This document shows positions 1 to 10,000 of a DNA stretch of 64,000 nucleotides, in pieces. Each line of letters starts with the position of its first letter. Within the stretch, counting starts at the first letter, position 1. Where the stretch lies: contig JBHELB010000006.1 in assembly GCA_041859045.1 (NCBI GenBank), positions 23,831-87,830 of the forward strand, written 5' to 3'. A program made the position numbers and the translations under genes. This stretch comes from JBHELB01 sp041859045 (GTDB lineage: Bacteria > Hydrogenedentota > Hydrogenedentia > Hydrogenedentales > SLHB01). The notes below the pieces were generated by a model, which did no database searches, was not told where the DNA came from, and saw only the letters and a list, made by a program, of their open reading frames with translations.

Positions 1-1
1 G

Positions 2-160
2 ACGGAGACCGAGGCGATCGTGCGCGTGGATGCGCAGACTCCGCCCGAGCGCAAGATTCCCTTGGCAGACCTTGTTATCGACAACGAGGGCGATTTGGCG
101 TCGCTTCATACCCAGGCGGATGCCTTGGCAACGCGGCTTATGGGCGATCTAGACGATTGA
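2..160 (+). CDS. coaE: Dephospho-CoA kinase, C-terminal end (partial)
   Basis: The reading frame enters from the left edge and ends at TGA 158-160, giving 52 visible residues. The segment R-V-D-A-Q-x-P-x-E-x-K followed by LADLVIDNEGDL and then a helix with L-x-x-Q-A-D-A-L matches the conserved C-terminus of dephospho-CoA kinase, the ATP-dependent last step of coenzyme A synthesis in the cytoplasm. The P-loop and the rest of the enzyme lie outside the window, so completeness cannot be judged. Assignment rests on this C-terminal signature only, but the A-D-x-V-I-x-N-x-G pattern is characteristic of the family. Confidence 0.75.
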   Translation, partial: TETEAIVRVDAQTPPERKIPLADLVIDNEGDLASLHTQADALATRLMGDLDD

Positions 161-212
161 CCTTCTCGACGGACTAAGGCATGCTTTATGGCAAATCAGG
201 AAAGGGCATACC

Positions 213-314
213 ATGTTCCAGCAACTACTCTCCGGCGGTCTGGTGTCGTTCTTACAGAGCGTGCTGCAATTCCTCTTTAGACTGCTCACGACATTCCGCG
301 GACTGCCGGGATAA
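213..314 (+). CDS. Possible small hydrophobic/amphipathic protein, 33 aa
   Basis: A short frame starts at ATG 213 and stops at TAA 312-314. An AGGAAAGG stretch about 8-14 bases upstream could serve as ribosome binding site. The peptide is rich in Leu, Phe, Val and Gln with Arg near the C-terminus, and could form one amphipathic or membrane helix. It lies 52 bases after coaE on the same strand, so it could be cotranscribed. No family is recognised and chance occurrence is quite possible; it is listed because it has both a plausible start signal and non-random composition. Confidence 0.3.
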   Translation: MFQQLLSGGLVSFLQSVLQFLFRLLTTFRGLPG

Positions 315-324
315 CTAGACACGT

Positions 325-1293
325 CTACCGCGCGATCGCGCCCGCCAACCCCTCAATAAGGCGGTGGGCGTTCTTGATTGTGTAATCGCCGGAGATGTTC
401 GTGCCGTCCACTTTAGCGGCGCCTTCCAACTGCGCCCCGTAGCGTCCCGAGAGCCCCATACTTACCCCGAACTTGCCAAGATTAAGCATTGATTCGAGTT
501 CACTGAGCGCCTCCGGGGGAGTGTTCGGCCCACACTTCAGCACAAGCCGCACGGCGAGCGTGTCAGGCGCCTGGAGGTCCGCGGTCAGCGATGCCGCCGC
601 GACAGGCGCGAGGGTCTCAAGCGCGGTTTCCTGAAGGGCCTGCGCGTCCGTCGACGTGCTGGAGCCCGCCGCGCGCGCCATCGCGATCGACAACGCCAAT
701 GCCGCGCCGCCGCCGCCGGTATTGTCGACCTGAGCTTCCAGCAGATGCCCGCCCTGCAACGTGACGGGAGCGTCCGCTGCGCCAGTCCAACGTCCACGGA
801 CGGCCTGGACGACGTTTGCGTCAAACATGAGCTTGCCCGAGAGCCACAGTACGCCATGTTGCGGGCGCAGCACGCCATCGGCGGCCCAACGAACCGACGG
901 GAAACTCGTGCGTAACGCAGTCAAGTCGGCGCGTTGTTGGACCAGCGGGCCAAAGCGCTGGTCGTTCACCGCCAAGGTTACCGAAAGCTGCTCGCTGGCG
1001 AGATCCGGCGTGAGGAAAAGATACGCCGAATAGGGCGCGGCCTTCTTCAGCCATTTCGGGGCGAGGCCGGTTTGTTTCGAGACCGCGTCCTGCACGGCGG
1101 GGGTGTCTAGAAGCCCCTGAATATCCAGCGCCACGGCGGCGGTTGCGTCGGCGGGCTTGAGGGCGGCGGCCTCCACACGCGGGGCCGACCGGAGAAACTC
1201 GTATCGCGCGTCGAGCATGAGCAATGCGCCCGCCGCCAACAACACGACGCCGCCCAGGCCTGCGCCAACGATCAGCAATACCTTTTTCAACAC
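325..1293 (-). CDS. Membrane-anchored protein of unknown function
   Basis: I place the start at GTG 1293 because a GGGAGG motif lies about 6 bases upstream; the frame stays open a few codons further upstream without a better signal. The 322-residue product begins with a Lys-Lys pair and one hydrophobic segment (about residues 4-27) followed directly by an acidic/aromatic stretch, so it is probably an N-terminally anchored periplasmic protein. The remainder is a soluble Ala/Leu-rich domain with several Gly-rich turns and no catalytic motif I recognise. It is divergent from the MoxR operon and separated from it by about 380 bases. Function unknown. Confidence 0.7.
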   Translation of the reverse strand: MLKKVLLIVGAGLGGVVLLAAGALLMLDARYEFLRSAPRVEAAALKPADATAAVALDIQGLLDTPAVQDAVSKQTGLAPKWLKKAAPYSAYLFLTPDLASEQLSVTLAVNDQRFGPLVQQRADLTALRTSFPSVRWAADGVLRPQHGVLWLSGKLMFDANVVQAVRGRWTGAADAPVTLQGGHLLEAQVDNTGGGGAALALSIAMARAAGSSTSTDAQALQETALETLAPVAAASLTADLQAPDTLAVRLVLKCGPNTPPEALSELESMLNLGKFGVSMGLSGRYGAQLEGAAKVDGTNISGDYTIKNAHRLIEGLAGAIAR

Positions 1294-1675
1294 GAAATAC
1301 CTCCCGTCACTCAAGACCGCGATATCCTACGGCGGGATAGGCGCTAATTCAATCCGAACCGGAATACGGGCAAGTGTCACCTAATTACCGCCAGGAACGT
1401 CTATGCTTTGGGACATGAGCCTGTCAACGAATTGTTGCCCGAATCGTTTGATCGAAAGGGAGTTAAACCGCCATAGTATACGTATTGAATGGCGAGTCCA
1501 ACGCAATACTGTCAGGGGAATTTGTCATCGCAACACCAGTATTGTCAACTAGTTCCGACCTTTTTGGGTCTGCCCCCGGGAACGTCTGCGGCAAAGTGCG
1601 CGGGCTTTTTCAGCGCGCACGCCTTATTTGCATCGCCTCTAGCCCCACCAAACTTAACTGTTAGCGAGGTACGTG
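1294..1675. other. Intergenic region between divergent genes
   Basis: This 382-base stretch must hold the promoters for the leftward membrane protein and for the rightward MoxR operon. I see a TAGTAT hexamer at 1474-1479 with a TTGATC at 1448-1453, but the 20-base spacing is long, so this is only a weak promoter candidate. An inverted repeat (CAATACTG at 1504-1511 and CAGTATTG at 1537-1544) could form a hairpin in the operon leader. A GAGG at 1666-1669 precedes the moxR ATG. No gene was found in it. Confidence 0.4.
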
Positions 1676-2704
1676 ATGACGGAACTTAGCGATTCTCAAT
1701 CCAGCGGTGCTTCAACCACCAGCGGCGATCCCTTGGCGCTGCTCCACGGTCGCTACCAAGACCTGAAGGCGCAGATCCATCAAGTTGTCGTGGGCCAGGA
1801 GCAGGTGATTGACGCCGTGCTGTCCTGCATTCTCGCGGGGGGACACTGCCTCGTCCAGGGCGTGCCGGGATTGGCCAAAACGCTGCTAGTCCACACGATT
1901 TCCGAGGCACTCGACCTCAATTTCAAGCGCATTCAGTTCACCCCGGACCTGATGCCGTCGGACATCACGGGAACCGACATTATCCAGGAAGACCCGGAAA
2001 CCCACCAGCGCCGGTACCAGTTCATCCCTGGGCCGATCTTCGCCAACGTCCTCCTGGCCGACGAGGTCAACCGCACCCCACCCAAGACGCAGTCGGCCCT
2101 GTTGCAGGCCATGCAGGAACACGAGGTGACCGTCTCCGGGCGCACGTATCCCATTGAAGGGCCGTTCTTCATCATGGCCACGCAGAATCCCATCGAGCAG
2201 GAAGGCACCTACCCCCTGCCCGAGGCGGCCCTGGACCGGTTCATGTTCATGGCCTATATCGACTATCCCCAGGCCGACGAGGAACACCAGATCGTCAAAC
2301 AGACCACGACGGACCGTGTGCGAAAAGTCAGCCAGGTGTTGTCGCGCGAAGACATCCTGCAATTCCAAAAACTTGTGCGCCAAGCCCCGGTGAGCGACAC
2401 CGTCATTGAATACTGCGTGCGCCTGGCGCGCAGCAGCCGTCCGGGCGACGCGCAGGCGACGGAGATGGTCAAGAAGTACCTGAAGTGGGGCGCTGGTCCG
2501 CGCGCGGGGCAGTTCATGACCCTGGGGGCCAAGGCGCGCGCGCTGATCATGGGCCGCGTCACGCCCAGCTACGACGACGTGAAGGCGGTCTGTCCGTTGG
2601 TTCTGCGCCATCGGTTGATCCCGAACTTCAACGCCGAGGCCGACGGCATCGATGTCGAAATGGTGATCCAGGATCTGCTTAAGCACGTCCATCCGCCCCG
2701 GTAG
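1676..2704 (+). CDS. MoxR-family AAA+ ATPase
   Basis: A 342-residue cytoplasmic ATPase of the usual MoxR length. The Walker A motif GVPGLAKT is at residues 62-69 and Walker B LLADE at 126-130, followed by the sensor segment MATQNPIEQEGTYPLPEAALDRF that is typical of MoxR proteins. MoxR ATPases act as chaperone-like machines that usually work on partners carrying VWA domains, and this gene opens a block with three such partners. I prefer ATG 1676 over the GTG one codon earlier because GAGG sits 6 bases before it. It is separated by 27 bases from the next gene. Family assignment is secure; the client is inferred from the neighbourhood. Confidence 0.95.
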   Translation: MTELSDSQSSGASTTSGDPLALLHGRYQDLKAQIHQVVVGQEQVIDAVLSCILAGGHCLVQGVPGLAKTLLVHTISEALDLNFKRIQFTPDLMPSDITGTDIIQEDPETHQRRYQFIPGPIFANVLLADEVNRTPPKTQSALLQAMQEHEVTVSGRTYPIEGPFFIMATQNPIEQEGTYPLPEAALDRFMFMAYIDYPQADEEHQIVKQTTTDRVRKVSQVLSREDILQFQKLVRQAPVSDTVIEYCVRLARSSRPGDAQATEMVKKYLKWGAGPRAGQFMTLGAKARALIMGRVTPSYDDVKAVCPLVLRHRLIPNFNAEADGIDVEMVIQDLLKHVHPPR

Positions 2705-2731
2705 GCCGGACAATAGAGAGCCCATCGCCAC

Positions 2732-4039
2732 ATGCGTATTGTTCGTGACATCGTCCTGGCTCTGTTTGCGCTGACCATTGCGCTTGCGCTGGTCGTGGGC
2801 GGAGTGCTGTTTGGTGCTAAACGCGAAGCCGCCACCCAAATGACCGCGCTGCAACAGGCAGGAAAACCAACAAGCCTAAAGGAAACCGTGAACCGGAAAC
2901 CTGCACCAGAGGTTTCTTCGCAAGGCGCGCCAAAGCATCATGATCCGGCAGCATTGCTCGCCGCCACACTGGAAATTCCCGAGGAACTCCTTAAGGATGA
3001 GCCGTGGGACGCCCAGCAATGTGAACGTGCGAGAGAATTTCTGGCGCGCTATAGGGCGTTACTCGATGCGTTGCACTCCGGGGCTTACGATCTCGTCACG
3101 AATCTGTTGGCAGAAATCGAAGGTGGCACGCTTACGACTCAAGAACTTGCGAAAAGGCTCTTGGAGTTATCCGCAGACTCTTGGCGAATAGATCGCCTAC
3201 TGAAATTCGAAACGCGGCTGGCCCTACTCGACGGCCGCACAGTCGACGCGCTCTCGTCACTGCAAACGCGCTTAGGGTTCGTCCAGCACCACGCCTCCGT
3301 CCCGTTTGCGAAAGGAATCCTCACTCAGAGCGCTGTGAGTTCGGCCATCTTTTCCGATCTCGCGGCATTGATGTCGGAGCATGCGCTTACCGAAGAACAA
3401 CTCTTGCAGATGCAGCGCCAAACCGCGCAGCTCGACGTCGCGGATCGTGCCGTCCGCTTCATTAACGAGGAACGCGCGTTCTTCCTTCAGGGGGTTGAGG
3501 AAGGACGCGAAGGGAATTTCTCCTATTTTCTAGCAGAAGGCATCGTTGTTCGCGGTGCAGCAAACGATTTCACCGAAGCCGAGGCCGTCCTCCAACAAGC
3601 CCCTTCGGTTCAGCGCGCCTACGCGACAGTCGCCGGGACGCAACATCCGTTGCTGGATATTGGAACCCTGCTCCGACCGCACGTCTTTCAGCACTCTCTC
3701 CGCAGCCTCGTGGGTATATCCTTGCGCAACCAAGCGGATATTCGCGCGACCACCGCTGGACTCGCCGTCGAGCGCTACCGCCTTGCCGAGGGCCGTCTGC
3801 CCGATAACCTTGAGCAAACCGTACCGCGCTTTCTCGACGCCGTCCCGACGGACCCCTGCGACGGCGCGCCGCTGCGCTATCGACAGCAAGACGGCGGATT
3901 CGTGGTGTATTCCGTTGGGCTCGATGGAGTCGATGATAGCGCTTCCGCCGAGCAAGGCAACGGAACCGCCCGTACCGGCGATATCGCCTTCCGCGTGACG
4001 CAGCAAGAGAAAACTTTGGATTCTGGGGAGAACGCATAG
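2732..4039 (+). CDS. Membrane-anchored protein of the MoxR operon, unknown function
   Basis: A 435-residue product with an N-terminal hydrophobic segment (about residues 7-28), a mostly helical Leu/Glu/Arg-rich middle, and a C-terminal segment with P-T-D-P-C-D-G-A-P-L-R-Y followed by V-V-Y-S-V-G-L-D-G-V-D-D. That last pattern resembles the calcium-loop end of pseudopilin-like (GspG type) domains, which I note as a resemblance only. The stop codon abuts the DUF58 start with no intervening base, so translation is probably coupled. It has no catalytic motif I can recognise. Role inferred: a periplasm-facing component of the MoxR/VWA system. Confidence 0.75.
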   Translation: MRIVRDIVLALFALTIALALVVGGVLFGAKREAATQMTALQQAGKPTSLKETVNRKPAPEVSSQGAPKHHDPAALLAATLEIPEELLKDEPWDAQQCERAREFLARYRALLDALHSGAYDLVTNLLAEIEGGTLTTQELAKRLLELSADSWRIDRLLKFETRLALLDGRTVDALSSLQTRLGFVQHHASVPFAKGILTQSAVSSAIFSDLAALMSEHALTEEQLLQMQRQTAQLDVADRAVRFINEERAFFLQGVEEGREGNFSYFLAEGIVVRGAANDFTEAEAVLQQAPSVQRAYATVAGTQHPLLDIGTLLRPHVFQHSLRSLVGISLRNQADIRATTAGLAVERYRLAEGRLPDNLEQTVPRFLDAVPTDPCDGAPLRYRQQDGGFVVYSVGLDGVDDSASAEQGNGTARTGDIAFRVTQQEKTLDSGENA

Positions 4040-4966
4040 ATGGCGCATTTGGGACTACGCCGCCACGGGCGCTCGGAATCGCTCAAGTATCTCGACCCAG
4101 AGACCTTGAGCCGCCTCGGCAATCTTGAGTTGATCGCGCGCTGCGCGATCGAGGGTCTCTATGCCGGCCTCCATCCGAGTCCGTTTCATGGCTTTAGCGT
4201 CGAGTACAGCGACCACCGGGCCTATGAGCCCGGCGACGAACTGCGCTTTCTCGACTGGAAGATCTTCGGGCGCAGCGACAAACTCTACGTCAAACAGTTT
4301 CTGCAAGAAACGAACGTCCCCGTCTACATCTTTCTCGATTGCAGCAAGAGCATGACGTTTCAAGGCGACGGGGCCGTGAGTAAACTCGAGTTCGGCTCGT
4401 ATCTCACCGCGGCGCTGTCCTACCTCATGCTCTCGCAAGGCGACAGCGTCAGCCTGACCGTCTTCAACGAAAAACTCGTGCGCCGCGTGCCGGGCCGGGC
4501 GCATCGTTCGCATCTTTTCGCGCTGCTCACGGCGCTGCAACAGATAAAGCCTGACGGAAAGACTCGCATTGGCGAAGTCCTGCACACGATGGCGGAAACC
4601 ATCCACCGCCGCGGCATCGTCATGATCATCTCCGATTTTCTCGACGACCCCGAGAGCCTGACCAGCGGTCTCGCGCATCTTCGCCACCAACGACACGACA
4701 TCATCCTCTTCCAAACCCTCGATCGGCAGGAACTTGAGCTCAACTATGAAGGGCTGGTTGAGTTTCAGGACCTGGAAGCGGGAGGTATCGTCCGTGCGTT
4801 TCCCGCAGCGCTGCAAACTGCGTATCGCGTGCGCGTACAGAACTTCCTGGACCAGCTCGAGAAAGAGGCTGGGCTGCACGGGATGGACTACTGCCTGTTG
4901 AACACGTCCGAAACCTTGAAGAAGGCGCTCATCGCGTATCTTCTTCGACGAAAGCGGCTACAGTGA
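4040..4966 (+). CDS. DUF58 protein with VWA-like domain
   Basis: The 308-residue protein has the DUF58 signature Y-x-P-G-D-E-L-R-x-L-D-W-K at about residues 62-74 and, directly after it, a VWA-type metal site D100-x-S102-x-S104 in FLDCSKSM. DUF58 proteins are regularly encoded next to MoxR ATPases and are thought to be their VWA partner; there is no membrane segment here, so it should be cytoplasmic. The gene starts one base after the previous stop and overlaps the next gene by 4 bases (4963-4966). The MIDAS residues are intact, so metal binding is expected. Confidence 0.93.
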   Translation: MAHLGLRRHGRSESLKYLDPETLSRLGNLELIARCAIEGLYAGLHPSPFHGFSVEYSDHRAYEPGDELRFLDWKIFGRSDKLYVKQFLQETNVPVYIFLDCSKSMTFQGDGAVSKLEFGSYLTAALSYLMLSQGDSVSLTVFNEKLVRRVPGRAHRSHLFALLTALQQIKPDGKTRIGEVLHTMAETIHRRGIVMIISDFLDDPESLTSGLAHLRHQRHDIILFQTLDRQELELNYEGLVEFQDLEAGGIVRAFPAALQTAYRVRVQNFLDQLEKEAGLHGMDYCLLNTSETLKKALIAYLLRRKRLQ

Positions 4967-7035
4967 GTTTCGAATTCCTCATTTTCTTAGCAGGAACGGC
5001 GGCGATCATCGGGCCGATCGCGGCGCACCTCTTCGCGCGGCCACGCTACCGCCGTATTCCATTTACCATGCTGCGCTTTCTCGTTGAAGGACAGCGCGAA
5101 AGCCAATCGCGCCGTTGGTTTCGCGATCTGTTTCTCCTCATGTTGCGTTGCCTCGCGATCGCATGCATTGCACTGATGTTCGCCGGTCCGCGCATCCTCA
5201 CGTCCAAGACAGATACCGAATCGCGTCCGCTCCATCTGCTGGGGCTCGACGATTCGTTGTCCACTGCCGCAACGGAAAACGGCGCGACTCGATTCAGCAA
5301 ACTGCGTGAAGCCGCGATGGAGTATGTTCGATCCGCCCCCAAAGGAGATGCTTTTTCCCTGTTTGGTCTCGCGTCCGGACAGAATGTGACCGCAGTCGAT
5401 GCGGTGCAGGCCGAGGCATTTATCAGCAGTCTGGAACGCCCCAGCGCGGGCCCCTTCGAACCGATGCCCTTCTTGGCGGCCGTGCGCGCTGCCGCTTCTG
5501 CCAGTGAGAAGCTCAACGCTCCGTCCGTTTTTCTCGCCAGCGATTTCACACCGACCACACTCAATGCCCTCATCTTCGAGGGAAAACCCACGCCGGTCAA
5601 GGCATGTACGACAGCAGTTCTTGGAGACGCCGAGGCGTTGGGAAACGCCGCGATCATCGGCGCGCGCTCTCTCGGGGCGTCAGACAACGCCATATTGCTC
5701 GAAGCGATCGTGGTCAACTATGGCGTCGAAGCATCGCACCGCACCGTCAGCGCGGTCGCCGATGGACAGACTCTTGTCAATCTGCCTCTTGAACTTGGTC
5801 CAGGCGCGCGCCGTGTCATCCCGCTGGAACTTCCCCTGAATGACGCGCTCAAGGCGAACGCCTGTCTGCCCCTCGAACTTCGCTTGAGTGAAGGCGATGT
5901 CCTTCGGGAAGACGACAGCTATTTTCTCGCCGTTTCATATGCACCTGCGGAAACACGCCGCGCCGTCCTTGTTGGCGCGGACGCGCGTGAGACCTTCCTG
6001 CTTTCCACCGCGCTGACCACCCTTGCGGACCAAGATGCGTTGAGTCCGCTCAAAAGTGAAACCATTCCGTTCTCGCGATTTTCTCCGTCAACGTTGCGCG
6101 ATGTCGATACCCTCGTGTTCTGCTCCCTTCCGTCGAATCTTGCCGCAAACGCGGAGGCCCTGGCCGCGTTTGTTCAGCGCGGCGGACGCGCCGTGTTTTT
6201 TCTTCCCCGCACCGTTGAACTTTCCGTTCTTCACGCATTGGCGGGCTACGATATCGCGCCGGGCCACATCGGCGCCGTGCGTTTCGAGGCCGCACGCATG
6301 GAGGCATCCCCCGCGCGCGGCGCGCAGACCAGCACTCTAGGCGGCGACGAACGCCCCCGCGCGGCACTGGCGCATTACGCGCTGGATCGAATCCTCATCT
6401 CGGGCTATCACGAACTTGTGCCGGGCCCCAAGGCCGAAGTCCTTTGGCAGTTTGAGAACCGCGCTCCCTTTCTTGTGGCAACGCCCTGCGGCGACGGCGA
6501 GGTACTCTGGGTCAATACAAGCGCCGACGACAGCCTCAGCGACATCATGAAATCCCCGGCGGCCATTGCCTTTGTAGATTATCTTCTCGGACGTGAGAGC
6601 CAAGTTCGACAACTATCGTTTCACACCGGCGAGCAGGCGGCGTTGCCCGCCTTGGAGACCGAGATCAAGACCGCCGCCGCCGGCCAACCGGTCCTGCTCG
6701 CCGTTCCCAACGGCCGCGCCGAAAACGCCGCCGTTGTCGATGGACTTCTCCGGTTCCGTATTGCGCGCGACACCGGCTGGGTACACAGCACGGCGGCCCC
6801 GTTGCGTTGGGCCGGGATCAACGTTCCCGAGGGCGAGACCGACCTCGCGCGCCCCGCACAAGACGTCATTGCAGGCCATATGCAGCGGCTTTTCACCGAG
6901 AATCCAGAGGCAGAGAAAAGTGAGGCCTCCATTGATCGCGGTCTGACGTACCATCCGCTCTGGATGCATCTCGGTTGGGCCGCGATGGCGCTCATTCTTC
7001 TCGAGGCGTTTGTCTCAAACAGGATAAAACGATGA
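4963..7035 (+). CDS. BatA-like membrane protein with VWA domain
   Basis: A 690-residue protein. Residues 1-80 carry the double-membrane N-terminal region of BatA/aerotolerance-type proteins, with a short loop containing R-R-I-P-F-T-M-L-R-F-L. A VWA domain follows with an intact D96-x-S98-x-S100 site. A segment at about residues 380-430 (D-T-L-V-F-C-S-L-P, then F-V-Q-R-G-G-R-A-V-F-F-L-P) resembles a class I glutamine-amidotransferase-like fold without an obvious catalytic Cys. A final transmembrane helix precedes the basic tail. The start overlaps the DUF58 stop (GTGA-type, 4 bases) and its stop overlaps the next start. Inferred to be a membrane scaffold exposing large domains to the periplasm. 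Confidence 0.85.
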   Translation: MSFEFLIFLAGTAAIIGPIAAHLFARPRYRRIPFTMLRFLVEGQRESQSRRWFRDLFLLMLRCLAIACIALMFAGPRILTSKTDTESRPLHLLGLDDSLSTAATENGATRFSKLREAAMEYVRSAPKGDAFSLFGLASGQNVTAVDAVQAEAFISSLERPSAGPFEPMPFLAAVRAAASASEKLNAPSVFLASDFTPTTLNALIFEGKPTPVKACTTAVLGDAEALGNAAIIGARSLGASDNAILLEAIVVNYGVEASHRTVSAVADGQTLVNLPLELGPGARRVIPLELPLNDALKANACLPLELRLSEGDVLREDDSYFLAVSYAPAETRRAVLVGADARETFLLSTALTTLADQDALSPLKSETIPFSRFSPSTLRDVDTLVFCSLPSNLAANAEALAAFVQRGGRAVFFLPRTVELSVLHALAGYDIAPGHIGAVRFEAARMEASPARGAQTSTLGGDERPRAALAHYALDRILISGYHELVPGPKAEVLWQFENRAPFLVATPCGDGEVLWVNTSADDSLSDIMKSPAAIAFVDYLLGRESQVRQLSFHTGEQAALPALETEIKTAAAGQPVLLAVPNGRAENAAVVDGLLRFRIARDTGWVHSTAAPLRWAGINVPEGETDLARPAQDVIAGHMQRLFTENPEAEKSEASIDRGLTYHPLWMHLGWAAMALILLEAFVSNRIKR

Positions 7036-10000
7036 CCGCAGACCTTGTGAGCACGCGATTGAGCGCTCTGGTGGAGCGCGTCCGAAAAGTGCGCCGCTGG
7101 CTGGTATTGTTCGAATGCCTTCAGGCCGCCGCCGCGTGCATGGCGTTTGTGGTTGTCTACGCCCTGCTCTTTGCCGCGCTCGATCATCACATCCACCTCA
7201 ATGTCGCCGCGCGCATCGTCGGCCTCGGCATGCTTCTCGCCGGTCTGCTCTATCTCGTTGTACGCTACGTCCGCCGGATCGCGGTGCATATGTCCTGCGC
7301 ACAAGCCGCAAATCACATCGAGTCACGTTTTAACCTGGATCAGCAGCTTGTCGCGGCAATCGAATATCACGAGAACGCGGAAGATTATCCGTATTCACGC
7401 GCATTGGCCGATCGCCTTGTGTTTCAGGTCTACGACGCCACACGCCAATTGCCTATCGAACGAACGGTGCCCAAATGGCAGGTCGTCGCCTTAACCGCGC
7501 TAGTCGTCTTCGGGACATTCACCACGCTCGGAGTGGGCGTCAATAACTACCGCTACTTCCAGCGGTATATGACACGCCTTATCGTGCCCACGTCGACCGT
7601 CGCGCCGCTTCCTCCGACCGACCTCATTCCGTTGACGCAAGACCTTGTTGTGCCGGCCGACGTGGAATCGCCGCTTGAGGTGGAAGTGCGCGGAACCATT
7701 CCGGACAACGTCACCCTCGCGCTCAATATGGAGAATCAATCCGCCGAGGAACGCCCTATCGGCGTGAATGAAAAAGCAAACGGCGCGCGTGTTGCCACGG
7801 CGATGGTGCGTTTCGCCGCAGGAAAACACCGATACCAGTTCCGCGTCAATGACGTCAGCACGCGCTGGTACAACGTGAAGGCCGTGCCGCGTCCAGACAT
7901 CGCCAGTCTTTCCGCCGAGAACATTCCACAGCCCGGAAAGGAGCTTCCCCCATTCCCCGTTGAGGTGAAGGACCAAGTGCTGCGTACGCTCAAGGACTCG
8001 CTCGTGCGCGTCACCGTTGAAGGCACCGTTCCGCTTCGTTCAGTGGAGGTGGCCAATCTACAGGGCGGCCGGGAGACGCCAGATCCCAAAGGTGGCACAA
8101 CGTTCTCCTTTGACGTTCAGGCCGATCGGGAAGGTTTTATAGGACTCACTCTTGTGAGCACGGAAGGAATGTCCTCCGACGCCCTCCCGCCTGTTCAGGT
8201 CGTGCTGATCGTGGATAACGAGCCCACGTTCAAAATGATCACGCCGGACAACGACTACACCGCGACCCAGGTTTCCAGCATCCCGGTGAGTTTTGAGGCC
8301 ACCGACGATTTCGGCTTCGAATCCGCCGAGCTGGTTTTCGAATTTCCAAATCGCGAGCCGCTCGTATTGCCTATGGCGCTTGACGAATCCAAGAAACACG
8401 GCACTGTTTCGACCATTCTTGAACTCGAAGAGTATCCGCTTGAGGTAGGCGATTCGGTGCTCGTGTACGGCCGCGGCCGCGATATCAGCACGGGCATGCG
8501 CAGTAAGGGCGAGCCGACGGTTGGCGAAGTGCGCTTCATAGAGATCCGCCCCTCCAAACGCCTCTACAGTCAATCCCAGTCGCCGATGCCCAATGCAGGC
8601 CCGCAGGGTGGCGCGCCTCAGCCGGATTCGCTCCCAGAAATCCTCGGGTATCTGCGCGCTATCGTGAAAAAGACGTGGGAAATGGCGGGAAAGACGGACT
8701 ACAGCCCTGCGGACAAGGCCACGATAGATGGCATTGAACACGATGCCACCTACGTGTTGCAGCAACTGGGCGCGTTGCGCCCGTACGTCGCGGAGAAGAT
8801 GACGCCAGAGCAGCTTGCCGAGTACGACAAAGTTGTTTCACTGGCCCAGCGCGGCGACGAAAATCTGAGAGCGTATCTTCCTCGCGTGGCGATAGAGGAT
8901 TTCAAAGAAGCCTACCGCGTTTTGCAGAAGCTCGCGCAAGTGTTGAAAATTGTTTTGCCGCAGGGGCCGCCAGCACCGGAGAAGCCGCGCCCGGATTCCA
9001 TCGACCCGATGGAATCGTCCCACGTCACCCGGTTCCAGAAAGATCAGGAACTGTGGGAGATGCAGCGCATTGCTCGCAAGCTGGCCGCGATTAAGCGTTC
9101 TCAAGAAGAACTGCGCCGTCGTTTCCAGAATCTGCTCGATCCGGACAATCCCGCGCAGAACAGTCAGGCCGTTCGCGACGCCGAAAGTTGGCAGGACAAA
9201 AACGGCTATCCGGAAGAACCGCAAGGGCCATCTGAAAAAGGAGCCGATGGTTCGAAAGTCGCTCGCAACAGTGCGACGCTAGAGGGCGCTCTTCCGAATA
9301 TACCGCCTTCGTCGGGGAAAAGCAGCGGAGGCATGCAAATGCCGTCCGGACAAGAAACGCAGACGCCGGCTGAATCTGAAGCGCGGACCGCCTCGTTTGA
9401 GGAGCGCTTGAGCATGCTCATGGCACAGCAAAACTCGCTTAACCAACAGGCAAGTCAACTCAAGCAGTTGATGGCAAAGATGACGCGCGATCTCGACACG
9501 CCCACCCCCTCCCAAGCCTCCTCTGAATCGTCATCGGGCCAGGCGCAAGGGGGAGATGGCCAGGGTGGGGGCCAAGCGGCGGCACAGCAAGCGTCTTCCG
9601 CGTCGACAGGAAGCGCGGCCCGCAGAAAGGCCGAACAAAATCTCGAACGTGCGACGGAGGCCATGCGCGAGTTCGACCGCCTTGCCCAAAAAGCGATGAC
9701 GGATGTAGCGGGACGAGAGGACGCTACCCAACAGGCGGAGCAGGCGTTGGACAACGCCATTCGTGAAATCGCCGAAGCCCAGCGCACCGTCGCCGAAAGT
9801 CTGGAACAAACCGAACACGAGCGCGCGGCGCGGGAAATGCAGGACAAGGCCGACCAGATGACTGAGATCGCGGAAGCGTTGGAGAGTGGATTATCGCCCG
9901 CCGAGCGCGCCGAGATGATGCGCCGTCTTGAAGAGGCCAAGATGCTGCTTAATCAGATGGGCGCGTCACCTCAAGGCGAAGGACAATCGCAAGAACAGAA

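Noticed and set aside
1596..1620. Terminator-like GTGCGCG/CGCGCAC stem before moxR
   Set aside because: The T-run lies in the loop and not after the stem, so it does not have terminator form.
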